From Hyphomicrobiales bacterium (GTDB taxonomy: Bacteria; Pseudomonadota; Alphaproteobacteria; Rhizobiales; Beijerinckiaceae), in the NCBI GenBank assembly GCA_004144595.1, contig SEEM01000030.1, positions 1-38,719 of the forward strand: DNA of 38,719 bases. The letters run 5' to 3'. The notes below the pieces were generated by a model. It did no database searches, was not told the DNA's origin, and was given only the letters and a program-made list of their open reading frames with translations. Each line of letters starts with the position of its first letter. The first letter of the stretch is position 1. This document shows positions 16,743 through 25,284 of this stretch, piece after piece. Made by a program: the position numbers and the translations under genes.

Positions 16743-17902
16743 CGCGTCACCAGGGCGATACGGGCGTTGTACCAGTTCATCAGGGCGGAGACCGCGAGCC
16801 CGATGACGAGATAGACCGCCAGCGTCATGGCGATGATCTCGATCGCCTGACCGGTATTGTTGAGCGCCGAGCCCATGAACAGGCTGACCACGTCGGGATA
16901 GGCGATCGCCGCGCCGAAGGACGAGTTCTTGAGCACGTTGAGATACTGATTGGTCAGCGGCGGGGTCATCACCCTGAGCGCCTGTGGGATGACGACGAGA
17001 CTGAGGATCCGGCCGGGGCGCAGGCCCAGTGCCGAAGCGGCCTCGCTCTGGCCCTTTGCCACGGATTCGATGCCGCCGCGCACGATCTCGGCGATGAAGC
17101 CGGCGGTATAGGTGACGAGCGCCGCGAGCAGCGCCACGAATTCAGGGATGACGACGAAGCCGCCGCGATAGTTGAAGCCGCGCAGGACAGGGATGTCCCA
17201 GCGCGTGGCGAGGCTGGCCCAGGCGATGGCGAGCGCCGGGACCGCTACGATCAGGACAAGCCCAAGGGCGAGCAGCGGTGCATCCTGTCCGGTGCGCTCC
17301 TTGCGCCTGCGCGCCCAGGCGCTGGCCAGCCAGTAGCCGGCCCATGAGACGAGCACCGCCAGCGCCGCCCAGCGAAAATTGCCGGGCGCATCGGGCAGCG
17401 GGATGGTGATGCCGCGGTTGTTGAGGAAGGCGACGCCGAACAGGCTGAGGCTCTGGCGCGGCTGCGGCAGCGCGGCGATGACGCCGAAATACCAGAACAA
17501 CACGAAGAACAGCAGCGGGATGTTGCGGACGAACTCGATATAGGCACCGGCAATCGTCGAGAGCAGCCAGTGCGAGGACAGCCTGGCGATCCCGAGCGCA
17601 AAGCCGAGCAGGGTCGCCAGGGCGATCGCGATCACGCTCACCAGCATGGTGTTGGCGACGCCGACCCAGAACAGCGCGAAGATGTCGTCCGACTGGGTAT
17701 AACCGGTCAGGACGAAAGGCACCTCGATGCCGGATGTCCGCCAGAGGAAGTCGAAGCCCGAGGCGATGCCGGCCTTGACCATGTTCTCCGAGGCATTGCG
17801 CACGAAGAAGACGGTGAGCCCGACGAGGAGCAGGACCAGGGCGATCTGGTAGAACCAGTCCCGGACGCGCTTGTCGTTGATGAAGGATAGAATCGGGGCC
17901 AA
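16739..17902 (-). CDS. aapQ: General L-amino acid ABC transporter permease AapQ
   Basis: A 387-residue inner-membrane permease, the first permease of the Aap/Bzt importer. It has about eight membrane segments, starting with the helix after DKRVRDWFYQIALVLLLVG, and an EAA loop around VRGGIESVAKGQSEAASALG. The frame is open to 17989, but the upstream part lies in a repeat. A TTG at 17902 is preceded by GGAGGAG with 5 bases of spacing and opens APILSFINDKRVRDW, the usual start of the family, so I take TTG. It lies 184 bp after aapJ, with a hairpin repeat between them. Confidence 0.9.
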   Translation of the reverse strand: MAPILSFINDKRVRDWFYQIALVLLLVGLTVFFVRNASENMVKAGIASGFDFLWRTSGIEVPFVLTGYTQSDDIFALFWVGVANTMLVSVIAIALATLLGFALGIARLSSHWLLSTIAGAYIEFVRNIPLLFFVLFWYFGVIAALPQPRQSLSLFGVAFLNNRGITIPLPDAPGNFRWAALAVLVSWAGYWLASAWARRRKERTGQDAPLLALGLVLIVAVPALAIAWASLATRWDIPVLRGFNYRGGFVVIPEFVALLAALVTYTAGFIAEIVRGGIESVAKGQSEAASALGLRPGRILSLVVIPQALRVMTPPLTNQYLNVLKNSSFGAAIAYPDVVSLFMGSALNNTGQAIEIIAMTLAVYLVIGLAVSALMNWYNARIALVTR

Positions 17903-17940
17903 AGGCGCTCCTCCGGCAGGAGGCTGGAAGGAAAGCCAGC

Positions 17941-18046
17941 CGTCATTGCGGGCGGAGCGAAGCGGTGACCCGGAATCCATCGAGGGCAATGCGCGCTACG
18001 ATGGATTCCGGATCGGCGCCGCTACGCGTCTTGTCCGGAATGACGG
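17941..18046. repeat. Palindromic repeat inside the aapJ-aapQ operon
   Basis: The ends are CGTCATTGCG and GGAATGACGG, with an internal inverted pair GGAATCCATCG and CGATGGATTCC. It lies between the binding-protein gene and the first permease gene on the same transcript. A stable hairpin there can protect the upstream message, giving more binding protein than permease (inference by analogy with other ABC operons). Confidence 0.7.
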
Positions 18047-18086
18047 CTGCGCTTCATTGTCGAGCGAAGGCGTCCGAGCGTCACTC

Positions 18087-19118
18087 TCACTGGAACGGCG
18101 GGGTGAAGAGCAGGCCGCCTTTGGTCCAGAGCTGGTTCTGGCCGCGCTCGAGCTTCAGCGCGGAGCCCATGCCGACGGTGCGCTCATAGCTTTCGCCGTA
18201 ATTCCCGACCTGCTTGATGGCGTTGTACATCCAGTCGTTGGAGAGCCCCATCATCGCGCCGAAGCCACCCTCGGCGCCGAGCAGGCGGCGCACTTCGGTG
18301 TTCTTCGAATTGGCCTTCATCTCGTCGACATTCTTGGAGGTGACGCCGAGCATTTCCGCCGCGATCGTGCCGTTCAGCACCCAGCGCACGATGAGCTGCC
18401 AGCGCTCGTCGCCCCAGCGCGTCACCGGGCCCTGCGGATCGTTGGAGATCGGCTGGGTCAGGATGACATGCTCGTCGGGGTTCTTCAGCTTGGCGCGCTG
18501 GCCGGCGAGCGCACCGACGCCGGCGGTGTAGGCGTCGCAACGGCCGGCGTCATAGGCCGCGATGGCGTCGTCGTTCTTCTGGAAATTGGTGATGGTGGTC
18601 TTGAGGTTTCGCTCGCGGAACCAGTCGGCGGCGTTCTTCTCCTCGGTCGAGCCGGCGGCGACGCAGACCGAGGCGCCGTCGAGATCGGCCGCCGACTTGG
18701 CGTTGGCCGACTTGCGGACGATGAAGGTCTGGCCCTCGTAGAAGTTGATGCCCTGGAAGTTCAGGCCGAGCGTCGCGTTGCGCGAGAAGGTGATGGTCGA
18801 GTTTCGCGAGAGCACGTCGACCTGGCCCGACTGCAGGATCGGCCAGCGCTGCTGCACCGAGGTCGGCGTGTATTTGACCTTGCTGGCATCGCCGAAGATC
18901 GCGGCCGCGAGCGCCTTGCAGTAGTCGACATCGAGCCCGCTCCACTCGCCCTTGTCATTGGCGAAGGAGAAGCCGGGCAGGCCGAGATGCACGCCGCATT
19001 CGAGATTGCCCCGCGCCTTGATGGCGTCCAGCGTCGGGCTCGGCGCGAGCTGCTGCGCCTGTGCCACCGAAGCTCCCGCAGCGAGCAAAACCGCCGCGCC
19101 CAAGATCCTGATCGTCAT
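18087..19118 (-). CDS. aapJ: General L-amino acid ABC transporter substrate-binding protein AapJ
   Basis: A 343-residue periplasmic binding protein for polar and general L-amino acids, of the usual AapJ/BztA length. The signal peptide is MTIRILGAAVLLAAGASVAQA with cleavage after AQA. The mature part has LECGVHLGLPGFSFAND and WSGLDVDYCKALAAAIFGD, typical of the family. GTG at 19124 would also open the frame, but GGAG lies 8 bases before the ATG at 19118 and only 2 before the GTG, so ATG is preferred. It is the first gene of aapJ-Q-M. Confidence 0.92.
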   Translation of the reverse strand: MTIRILGAAVLLAAGASVAQAQQLAPSPTLDAIKARGNLECGVHLGLPGFSFANDKGEWSGLDVDYCKALAAAIFGDASKVKYTPTSVQQRWPILQSGQVDVLSRNSTITFSRNATLGLNFQGINFYEGQTFIVRKSANAKSAADLDGASVCVAAGSTEEKNAADWFRERNLKTTITNFQKNDDAIAAYDAGRCDAYTAGVGALAGQRAKLKNPDEHVILTQPISNDPQGPVTRWGDERWQLIVRWVLNGTIAAEMLGVTSKNVDEMKANSKNTEVRRLLGAEGGFGAMMGLSNDWMYNAIKQVGNYGESYERTVGMGSALKLERGQNQLWTKGGLLFTPPFQ

Positions 19119-19216
19119 AGTCACGTCTCCCCGAAGCCGTCAGCGGCCTTCTGTGTTGAAGGTCGACTATGCAACAGGCGCAGGGAAAGCGGTAGCGGCG
19201 GAAATGCCAATACCCG

Positions 19217-20260
19217 TCAGTTGCCGAAGACGGTGTTGAGCTGGCTGCCGACCATGATGAAGGTCGTGCGCTTCGCCATCTCCTTCAGGCGGACGGCGCC
19301 GATATAGGTCATGGCCGAGCGCACCCCGCCCATCAGTTCCTGCATCGTGCCCTCGACCGGACCGCGATACGGCACCTCGACGGTCTTACCCTCCGAGGCC
19401 CGGTACTTGGCGACGCCGCCGGCATATTTGTTCATCGCCGTGTCCGAGGACATGCCGTAGAAGGTCATCGCGACCGGCACGCGCTTGCCCTCGCGCTCCT
19501 CGTAGCGGATCTCGCCCTCGCATTCGTCATGGCCGGCGAGCATGCCGCCCATCATTACGAAATCGGAGCCGCCGCCATAGGCCTTGGCGACGTCGCCCGG
19601 CACGGTGAGCCCGCCATCGCCGCAGACGAAACCCTTAAGGCCATGGGCCGCATCCGCGCATTCGATGATCGCGGAGAGCTGGGGATAGCCGACGCCCGTC
19701 ATCTTGCGGGTGGTGCAGACCGAGCCCGGACCGATGCCGACCTTGACGATATCGGCGCCGGCGAGGATCAGCGCCTCCGTCATGTCGCCGGTCACGACGT
19801 TGCCGGCCATGATCGCGGCATCCGGGAAGGCGGCGCGCGTCGCCTTGACCGTGTCGACGAATTTCTCGGTATAGCCGTTGGCGACGTCGAGGCAGATTTT
19901 GCCGATCGGCGACTGGGCGTGAACGGCTTTCAGCTTGTCATGGTCGGAATCGGTCGTGCCCAGCGAATAGAAGGCATTGGCGGAGCCCGTCTCGCGGAAA
20001 AAGGCGATCAGCTGGTCGGCGCTGTAGTGCTTGTGCAGGGCGACCATGGCGCCGTGCTTCAGCAGCGCGCGCGCCATCGCCATGGTGCCGACCACGTCCA
20101 TATTGGCTGCGATCAGCGGGAAGCCCTTCCACTCCCGCCCGGTATGGGCGAAGCGGAAGCTGCGCTCGACATCGACCTCGGCGCGGCTGCCCAGCGTCGA
20201 GCGCTTGGGACGAATCAGCACGTCGCGGAAATCGAGCTTCGGGTCGTTTTCGATACGCAT
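19217..20260 (-). CDS. guaC: GMP reductase
   Basis: A 347-residue GMP reductase, the same length as the E. coli enzyme. It converts GMP to IMP and ammonia with NADPH in purine salvage. It has the IMPDH/GMPR TIM barrel with catalytic Cys182 in [15 protein letters not shown]. The substrate region is [13 protein letters not shown], and no CBS domains are present, which separates it from IMP dehydrogenase. The open frame continues far upstream through the neighbouring transporter in another frame, but the family N terminus begins at [20 protein letters not shown], so ATG 20260 is the start. It is co-directional with the EamA gene upstream (107 bp) and aapJ downstream (98 bp). Confidence 0.93.
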   Translation of the reverse strand: MRIENDPKLDFRDVLIRPKRSTLGSRAEVDVERSFRFAHTGREWKGFPLIAANMDVVGTMAMARALLKHGAMVALHKHYSADQLIAFFRETGSANAFYSLGTTDSDHDKLKAVHAQSPIGKICLDVANGYTEKFVDTVKATRAAFPDAAIMAGNVVTGDMTEALILAGADIVKVGIGPGSVCTTRKMTGVGYPQLSAIIECADAAHGLKGFVCGDGGLTVPGDVAKAYGGGSDFVMMGGMLAGHDECEGEIRYEEREGKRVPVAMTFYGMSSDTAMNKYAGGVAKYRASEGKTVEVPYRGPVEGTMQELMGGVRSAMTYIGAVRLKEMAKRTTFIMVGSQLNTVFGN

Positions 20261-20367
20261 GACCGGCCTCTGGCTATGGTGCCGCAGGGGCAAGCCCGGC
20301 GGCCGCACGCAGGAGGGCGTGCGCCGATTCATAGCGTCCGGGGCGGGGCCCGCGCAATCCCGGTCGC

Positions 20368-21450
20368 TCAGGCCGGGGCTGGCGGCGGCGCGACCCTGCG
20401 GGCGTTCTTGCGGATCGTGTAGAGCGTCGCGCCGATGACGACGGCCGCGCCGAACCAGGTGGTGAGCTCGGGTATCTCCGCGAAGAAGACGAAGCCGGTG
20501 AAGCTCGCCAGCAGCAGGCGGCTGAAATCGAGCGGCGCGAGTGCCGCCGCCTCGCCGACCTGATAGGCACGGGTGATCAGCCATTGCCCGGCCGTGCCGA
20601 ACAGGCTGAGCGTGACCAGCCAGAACCACTGGTTGGGCGTCGGCGCCTGCCACCAGGCCCAGGTGGGCACCGCCAGGAGCACGATCAGCACGATGCCTTG
20701 GTAGAGCAGGATCGTATCGGTGCGCTCGCTCGCTGCGAGCTTGCGGACGCTGACCGTGATCGCGGCGCCGCAGATCGCGCCGGCGACCGCGAGCAGGGCG
20801 TAGATATCGAGCCCGTCCGAACTCGGGCGCAGCATGACCAGGACGCCGGCAAACCCGATCACCGTCGCCGTCCAGCGCCTGACATCGACGACCTCCTTGA
20901 GGAAGAGGACCGCCGCGATGGTGACGAACAGCACCTGGCTGAAGCCGATCGCTGTGGCCTGGGCCAGCGGGATCTTGATCACCGCCGTGAAGCCGCAGAG
21001 CATCGAGAGCAGCGTGACCACGCTGCGAAAGACCTGCAGGCCGAGCCGGTCGGTTTGCAGAGCCCGCCGCAGGCTGCCGGCGGCGAAGAGCAGCAGGATC
21101 GCGGTCATGATCACCTGCCGGATCAGCAGGATCTGCACGAGCGGAATGCCCTGGCCGACATGCTTGATGCCGGCGACCATAACGGCATAGACGAGCATCG
21201 CTGCGAACATGAAGACCGAGCCGCGCAGATTGGGGCTCGCGCCGCGCCACCAGTAGCGCAGGCGCTGCCTGCGGCTATCCAGCCAGGCGACCCCGCCTGG
21301 CTTCGCGCCACCGGGCGGCGCGGGTTCGACGATCGAGGCAGGGCGGGAAGGACCAGCCTCGTGAGGCGTGGAAGCTGCCGACTCGTGCCAGGGGACATCG
21401 CCCTCGAACCCCGGCCGACCTTGACGGCCGGACTGCCGCTCCTCGCTCAT
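20368..21450 (-). CDS. EamA/DMT-superfamily transporter
   Basis: A 360-residue inner-membrane protein of the drug/metabolite transporter superfamily with two EamA halves and about ten helices. The helices begin near residue 78 ([20 protein letters not shown]). The first 75 residues are a hydrophilic, Pro/Gly-rich tail that is not usual for the family. ATG 21450 is preferred over the GTG one codon earlier. Substrate and direction are unknown. It is divergent from the AbrB-type gene. Confidence 0.85.
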   Translation of the reverse strand: MSEERQSGRQGRPGFEGDVPWHESAASTPHEAGPSRPASIVEPAPPGGAKPGGVAWLDSRRQRLRYWWRGASPNLRGSVFMFAAMLVYAVMVAGIKHVGQGIPLVQILLIRQVIMTAILLLFAAGSLRRALQTDRLGLQVFRSVVTLLSMLCGFTAVIKIPLAQATAIGFSQVLFVTIAAVLFLKEVVDVRRWTATVIGFAGVLVMLRPSSDGLDIYALLAVAGAICGAAITVSVRKLAASERTDTILLYQGIVLIVLLAVPTWAWWQAPTPNQWFWLVTLSLFGTAGQWLITRAYQVGEAAALAPLDFSRLLLASFTGFVFFAEIPELTTWFGAAVVIGATLYTIRKNARRVAPPPAPA

Positions 21451-21737
21451 CACCCTCTACCAGTGGTCGGCGGCCGATGACCGGCTCGGCATTTCATCCC
21501 TGCCGCAAATCATTGAGGAAACGCGGCAATTCGGCCAATGACAATGCGACATGGCCGCGTTGTCCCGGCCGCGCGACGCGCAGGGGCGACATACCCGGTG
21601 CGGGCTGTGCAACGGCGCGGACAGGCTCTACGAGGGAGCCGAAAGGGACCCTGCCGCTTGACGCTCCGACACTGCCCCTCTTCCTGCCTCCGCGCCATGG
21701 CACCCGACCGGCCGATCCGGCGCGGCGGAATCGGCCG

Positions 21738-22847
21738 ATGAAGGTCCTGCTCGACGATTTCGTAGGCGGGCTGAAGGCACTGGCCCCGAGCCGCTTCCCA
21801 TATCGCCGCTTCGCCCTGGCGCTGGCGCTCGGCGGGCTCGGGGGTTGGCTCTTCGTGCAGGGCCGGCTGCCGCTGCCGTGGATGCTGGGCTCGATGGTGT
21901 TCTGCACCTTTGCCGCCCTGATCAACCTGCCCGTCGCGGCGCCAGCGGTGATCCGCCCGCCGATGACGGCCGTGATCGGCGTGATGCTCGGCGCTTCGTT
22001 CAAACCGGAAGTGATCTCGCAACTGCCGAACTGGCTGCCGACGCTCGCCGGCCTTATCCTGTTCATGGCCGCCTGCGGGCTGTGCTGCGTCAGCTACTTC
22101 CGCCGCGTCGCCGGTTTCGATCCGGTCACGGCCTTCTTCTCGGGCATGCCCGGCGGCCTGATCGAGATGGTCACGGTCGGCGAGGAGAAGGGTGGCGACG
22201 CCCGCATCATCGCGCTGATCCACTCGGCCCGGATTCTGCTGGTCGTGATGACCCTGCCCTTCATCGTGCAATGGATCGGCGGCGTCACGCTCAGCGGCGG
22301 ACGCGTCGCCGGCCCGTCGCTGGCGCAGACGCCTGTCAGCTCCGAGCTTTGGCTGATCGGCTGCGGCATCGTCGGCGTGATGGTCGGCCATTGGCTGCGG
22401 ATGCCGGCGAAATATCTGCTCGGCCCGATGCTGGTCAGCGCGATCGTTCATGTCGCCGGCCTCAGCGCCGCCATGCCGCCCTCGGAGATCGTCAATGCGG
22501 CGCAGCTCGTGCTGGGCGTGACGATCGGCTGCCGCTTCGTCGGCACGGCGCCGCGCATCATCCTGCGGGTGCTGCTGCTCTCGGTCGGCTCGACTGCGAT
22601 CCTGCTGGCGCTGACCCTGGGCTTCGCCTGGCTCGTGGCGCTGATGTCCGTGCACGGCCATGTCCCGCTGATCCTGGCGTATTCGCCCGGCGGCCTCGCC
22701 GAGATGAGCCTGATCGCGCTGGCGCTCCACACCGAAGTCGCCTTCGTCGCGGCGCATCACATCATCCGCGTCTTCCTGGTGATGGTCTCGGCCGGCCCGA
22801 TCTTCGGCCTGATCGGCCGCCGGAGCGGCAAGGCCGCGGCGGAATAG
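21738..22847 (+). CDS. AbrB-type (PF05145) polytopic membrane protein
   Basis: A 369-residue membrane protein with about ten helices, of the family named after E. coli AbrB (often mislabelled transition-state regulator or ammonia monooxygenase). The two halves are homologous. The same signature appears twice: FSGMPGGLIEMVTVGEE near residue 135 and YSPGGLAEMSLIALAL near 315. The fold is thus an internal duplication, as in many secondary transporters. The open frame extends 87 codons upstream, but that part is low-quality Arg/Pro-rich sequence, so the start is the ATG just before KVLLDDF. Substrate unknown. Confidence 0.85.
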   Translation: MKVLLDDFVGGLKALAPSRFPYRRFALALALGGLGGWLFVQGRLPLPWMLGSMVFCTFAALINLPVAAPAVIRPPMTAVIGVMLGASFKPEVISQLPNWLPTLAGLILFMAACGLCCVSYFRRVAGFDPVTAFFSGMPGGLIEMVTVGEEKGGDARIIALIHSARILLVVMTLPFIVQWIGGVTLSGGRVAGPSLAQTPVSSELWLIGCGIVGVMVGHWLRMPAKYLLGPMLVSAIVHVAGLSAAMPPSEIVNAAQLVLGVTIGCRFVGTAPRIILRVLLLSVGSTAILLALTLGFAWLVALMSVHGHVPLILAYSPGGLAEMSLIALALHTEVAFVAAHHIIRVFLVMVSAGPIFGLIGRRSGKAAAE

Positions 22848-22872
22848 CCGCCTTCAGCCCACCGCGCAGCCT

Positions 22873-24048
22873 TCAGCCCCGCGCGACAGCAAGCCCGCGC
22901 GCGAGCCCGTCCGCCAGCGCCAGACGCTGGCTTGCCATGAAGGCCGCGCCGTCGACGCGCTGCCGGTCGCCCGTGCGGATCACCGCGACGCGCTCCGTCA
23001 CCGCCCGGGCGAAATCCCCGGCCGTATCGGCGAGGGTGAAATTGGCGGGCAGTTCCGTAAAGCCGCGGCAGGACAGGGTCGTAGCGACTGCCGGCAGGCC
23101 GAGTTGCATCGCCTCGATCGTCTTGAGCTGCACGCCGGTGCCGGCCCGGCTCGACAGCGCAATCAGCCGGCAGGAGCGCAGGAAGCCTTCGGCCCAGGGC
23201 ACGCGCCCGATCAGGCTCACGTTCGGCGGTGCCTGCAATTCGGCCGGCACCCGGCCGGCGACGGCGATGCGGATATCGTCCGGCAGAAGCGGGCAGATCT
23301 CGCGCAGGAACCATTCGAGCCCGATGAGATTGGGGCCCCAGGTCCAGGTGCCGATCAGGCCGATATCGAAGGCCGGATCCTCTCCGAGATCTGCGGGCGG
23401 GGCTGCGGCCGGATCGCCCGAGACGAGCGGCAGGACGCAGGATTTGTCCCGGTAGGCGGGGCCGAGCCCCTGCCGGTCCTCCTCGGCCAGCGTCCAGATA
23501 AATCGCGCCTCGTCCCAGAGCTTTCGCTCCAGCCGCTCCAGCAGGCGCGCCTCGCGCGCGTAGAGCCGGCGCAACAGCGGATGCCCGGTGTGGTCGGCGT
23601 TCTGGCGGGCCGAGACATGCTCGATATTGTGCTCGACGAGGATGCAGGGTGCGAGCCGCAGTAATTCCGGAAAGGCACCGGGCAGCATCACCGAATTCAA
23701 GATCAGCGCATCGAAGGGGCCATGCGCCCGCACCGCCTCGACCAGGCGGCCCGCTCCGGCGAGCCTGAGCTTCGCGCAGGCCACCGGGAGGCGGAGCCGG
23801 CCGGCAGCGGCCAGCCAACGCAGCTTCTGTGAGGCCGGCACAACCGCGTTCTCGATATCGGCTACCGCGACCACGACCGCCTGGTCCGGATCGGCAGGAA
23901 TCTCGCCGGGACGAAGGAAGCCGATCGCCGTGACCGTGTGCCCGGCCTCGCGCAATGCCGACAGGATCGCCGCATTGGCGATCTCGAAGCCGGTATCGGG
24001 CCGGGCGACGGGTATGAGCGAGGTCAGGAAAGCGAGGCGCAAGGACAA
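22873..24048 (-). CDS. GT4-type glycosyltransferase
   Basis: A 391-residue GT-B glycosyltransferase. The C-terminal half has the retaining E-x7-E region in GTGVQLKTIEAMQLGLP. LVEHNIEHVSARQNAD in the N-terminal half and LIGTWTWGPNLIGLEWFL at the domain border are typical of sugar-nucleotide transferases in exopolysaccharide loci. The frame opens only with TTG (24048 or 24042), with no clear Shine-Dalgarno, so the start is uncertain. It is divergent from the GT2 gene across 156 bp. Donor and acceptor are unknown. Confidence 0.85.
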   Translation of the reverse strand: MSLRLAFLTSLIPVARPDTGFEIANAAILSALREAGHTVTAIGFLRPGEIPADPDQAVVVAVADIENAVVPASQKLRWLAAAGRLRLPVACAKLRLAGAGRLVEAVRAHGPFDALILNSVMLPGAFPELLRLAPCILVEHNIEHVSARQNADHTGHPLLRRLYAREARLLERLERKLWDEARFIWTLAEEDRQGLGPAYRDKSCVLPLVSGDPAAAPPADLGEDPAFDIGLIGTWTWGPNLIGLEWFLREICPLLPDDIRIAVAGRVPAELQAPPNVSLIGRVPWAEGFLRSCRLIALSSRAGTGVQLKTIEAMQLGLPAVATTLSCRGFTELPANFTLADTAGDFARAVTERVAVIRTGDRQRVDGAAFMASQRLALADGLARGLAVARG

Positions 24049-24204
24049 GAAACTCGTCGGCAGATGGTCACTCCACTCCCTCGATTGCCCCCACAGGTCA
24101 AGCCGTGCCGCCGGCTATCATCAACGGGAGTTGCCCGAATCGCGCACGCTTTCGACGAAGGCGAACACCGAACCTTAAGCTGCCGCAGCCTAGCCTTCGG
24201 CGCG

Positions 24205-25260
24205 ATGACCACGGCCAGCCAGACAACCGAAAGCGCGACGGGAGGCGAGCGGGAACGCTCCGCCGGGCCGGCCTTCAGCACGCCCGAAAGCTTCGAGGTG
24301 GTGGCCAGTTCGGCGCCGGAGATGCTGGCGGATGTTACCAGCGTCGTCTGCGTTCCGACCTTCAGGCGCCCGGACATGCTGGAGGCGACGCTGCGCTCCC
24401 TCGCCCGCCAGCAGGGCGACCACGACTTTGCGGTGATCGTCGTCGAGAACGAGGGCACCGAGCGGGCGGGCGCCACGCGCGCCAGCAGCTTGCTTGCCAG
24501 CGGTCTGTTCAAGGGCTTCGTCATCGTCGAGCCGCGTCAGGGCAACTGCAAGGCCTATAACGCCGCCTGGCGCTGTGCGCTGACACGCTTTCCGGCGCTG
24601 GAACAGGTCCTCGGCATCGATGATGACGAGGAGGCCGAACCCGGCTGGCTCGGCGCTTTGGTCACGGCGGCCCGCACCGCGCCTGCCGAACTGTTCGGCG
24701 GCCCGGTCACTGCCGTCTTCACCGATACCTCGCGCGGCTGGCTCTCGGCGCATCCGGTATTCCGCTCGCATTACGACACGTCCGGGCCGATCCCGATGCT
24801 CTATTCGAGCGCGAATTACCTGATCCGGCGCAGCGTTCTCGAACGGCTCGGTTTCCCGTTCCTCGACGAGCGCTTCGACTTCACCGGCGGCGGCGACACG
24901 GATTTCTTCACCCGCGCCAAGGCGGCCGGTTTCCGCTTCTGGTGGGTGCAGGAGGCTGCGCAGCGCGAGACCATGCCGCAACGACGCAGCGAATTCGCCT
25001 GGATCAACGCGCGCGGCCTGCGCAACGGCGCGATTTCGGCGGCGATCGAGAGGCGGCAGAATCCGGGAACCGCCGGACGGTTGCGGGTGCTGGCTAAATC
25101 CCTGGCCCTGCTCGCAGCCGCGGTCCCGCGCGGGCTTGCGCTCGGCATACGCAGCCGCTCCGCGTTGATCGGCCTCTACCATGGGCAGGTCGCGATCGGC
25201 CGGTTGATGTCGGAATTCGGCGTCGCCAACGAGCAGTATCGCAAGCCCGAGAAGAACTGA
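24205..25260 (+). CDS. GT2-type glycosyltransferase
   Basis: A 351-residue inverting GT-A glycosyltransferase. VVCVPTFRRPDMLEATLRSL (residues about 47-66) is the nucleotide-binding start of the fold. The metal-binding acidic run is GIDDDEEAEPGW near residue 139. FDFTGGGDTDFFTRAKAAG near residue 230 and a C-terminal basic, partly hydrophobic tail follow. The frame stays open upstream, but the 43 residues after ATG 24205 are already weakly conserved in character, so an earlier start is not credible. It converges on the Wzz gene with 24 bp between stops. It likely adds a sugar to the lipid-linked repeat unit (inference). Confidence 0.86.
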   Translation: MTTASQTTESATGGERERSAGPAFSTPESFEVVASSAPEMLADVTSVVCVPTFRRPDMLEATLRSLARQQGDHDFAVIVVENEGTERAGATRASSLLASGLFKGFVIVEPRQGNCKAYNAAWRCALTRFPALEQVLGIDDDEEAEPGWLGALVTAARTAPAELFGGPVTAVFTDTSRGWLSAHPVFRSHYDTSGPIPMLYSSANYLIRRSVLERLGFPFLDERFDFTGGGDTDFFTRAKAAGFRFWWVQEAAQRETMPQRRSEFAWINARGLRNGAISAAIERRQNPGTAGRLRVLAKSLALLAAAVPRGLALGIRSRSALIGLYHGQVAIGRLMSEFGVANEQYRKPEKN

Positions 25261-25284
25261 TCCGGCTTTCGCCGCAGCAGGCGC

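Noticed and set aside
17903..17989. 29-codon N-terminal extension of AapQ
   Set aside because: It is encoded by the palindromic repeat flank. TTG 17902 has GGAGGAG at ideal spacing and matches the family start.
17871..19307. 478-codon open frame opposite aapJ
   Set aside because: It is antisense to a clear periplasmic binding protein and runs through a repeat; composition is shadow-like.
19217..21250. 677-codon frame that would fuse guaC to upstream sequence
   Set aside because: The upstream half is an out-of-frame reading of the EamA gene. GMP reductase similarity begins at the Met at 20260 and gives the normal 347 residues.
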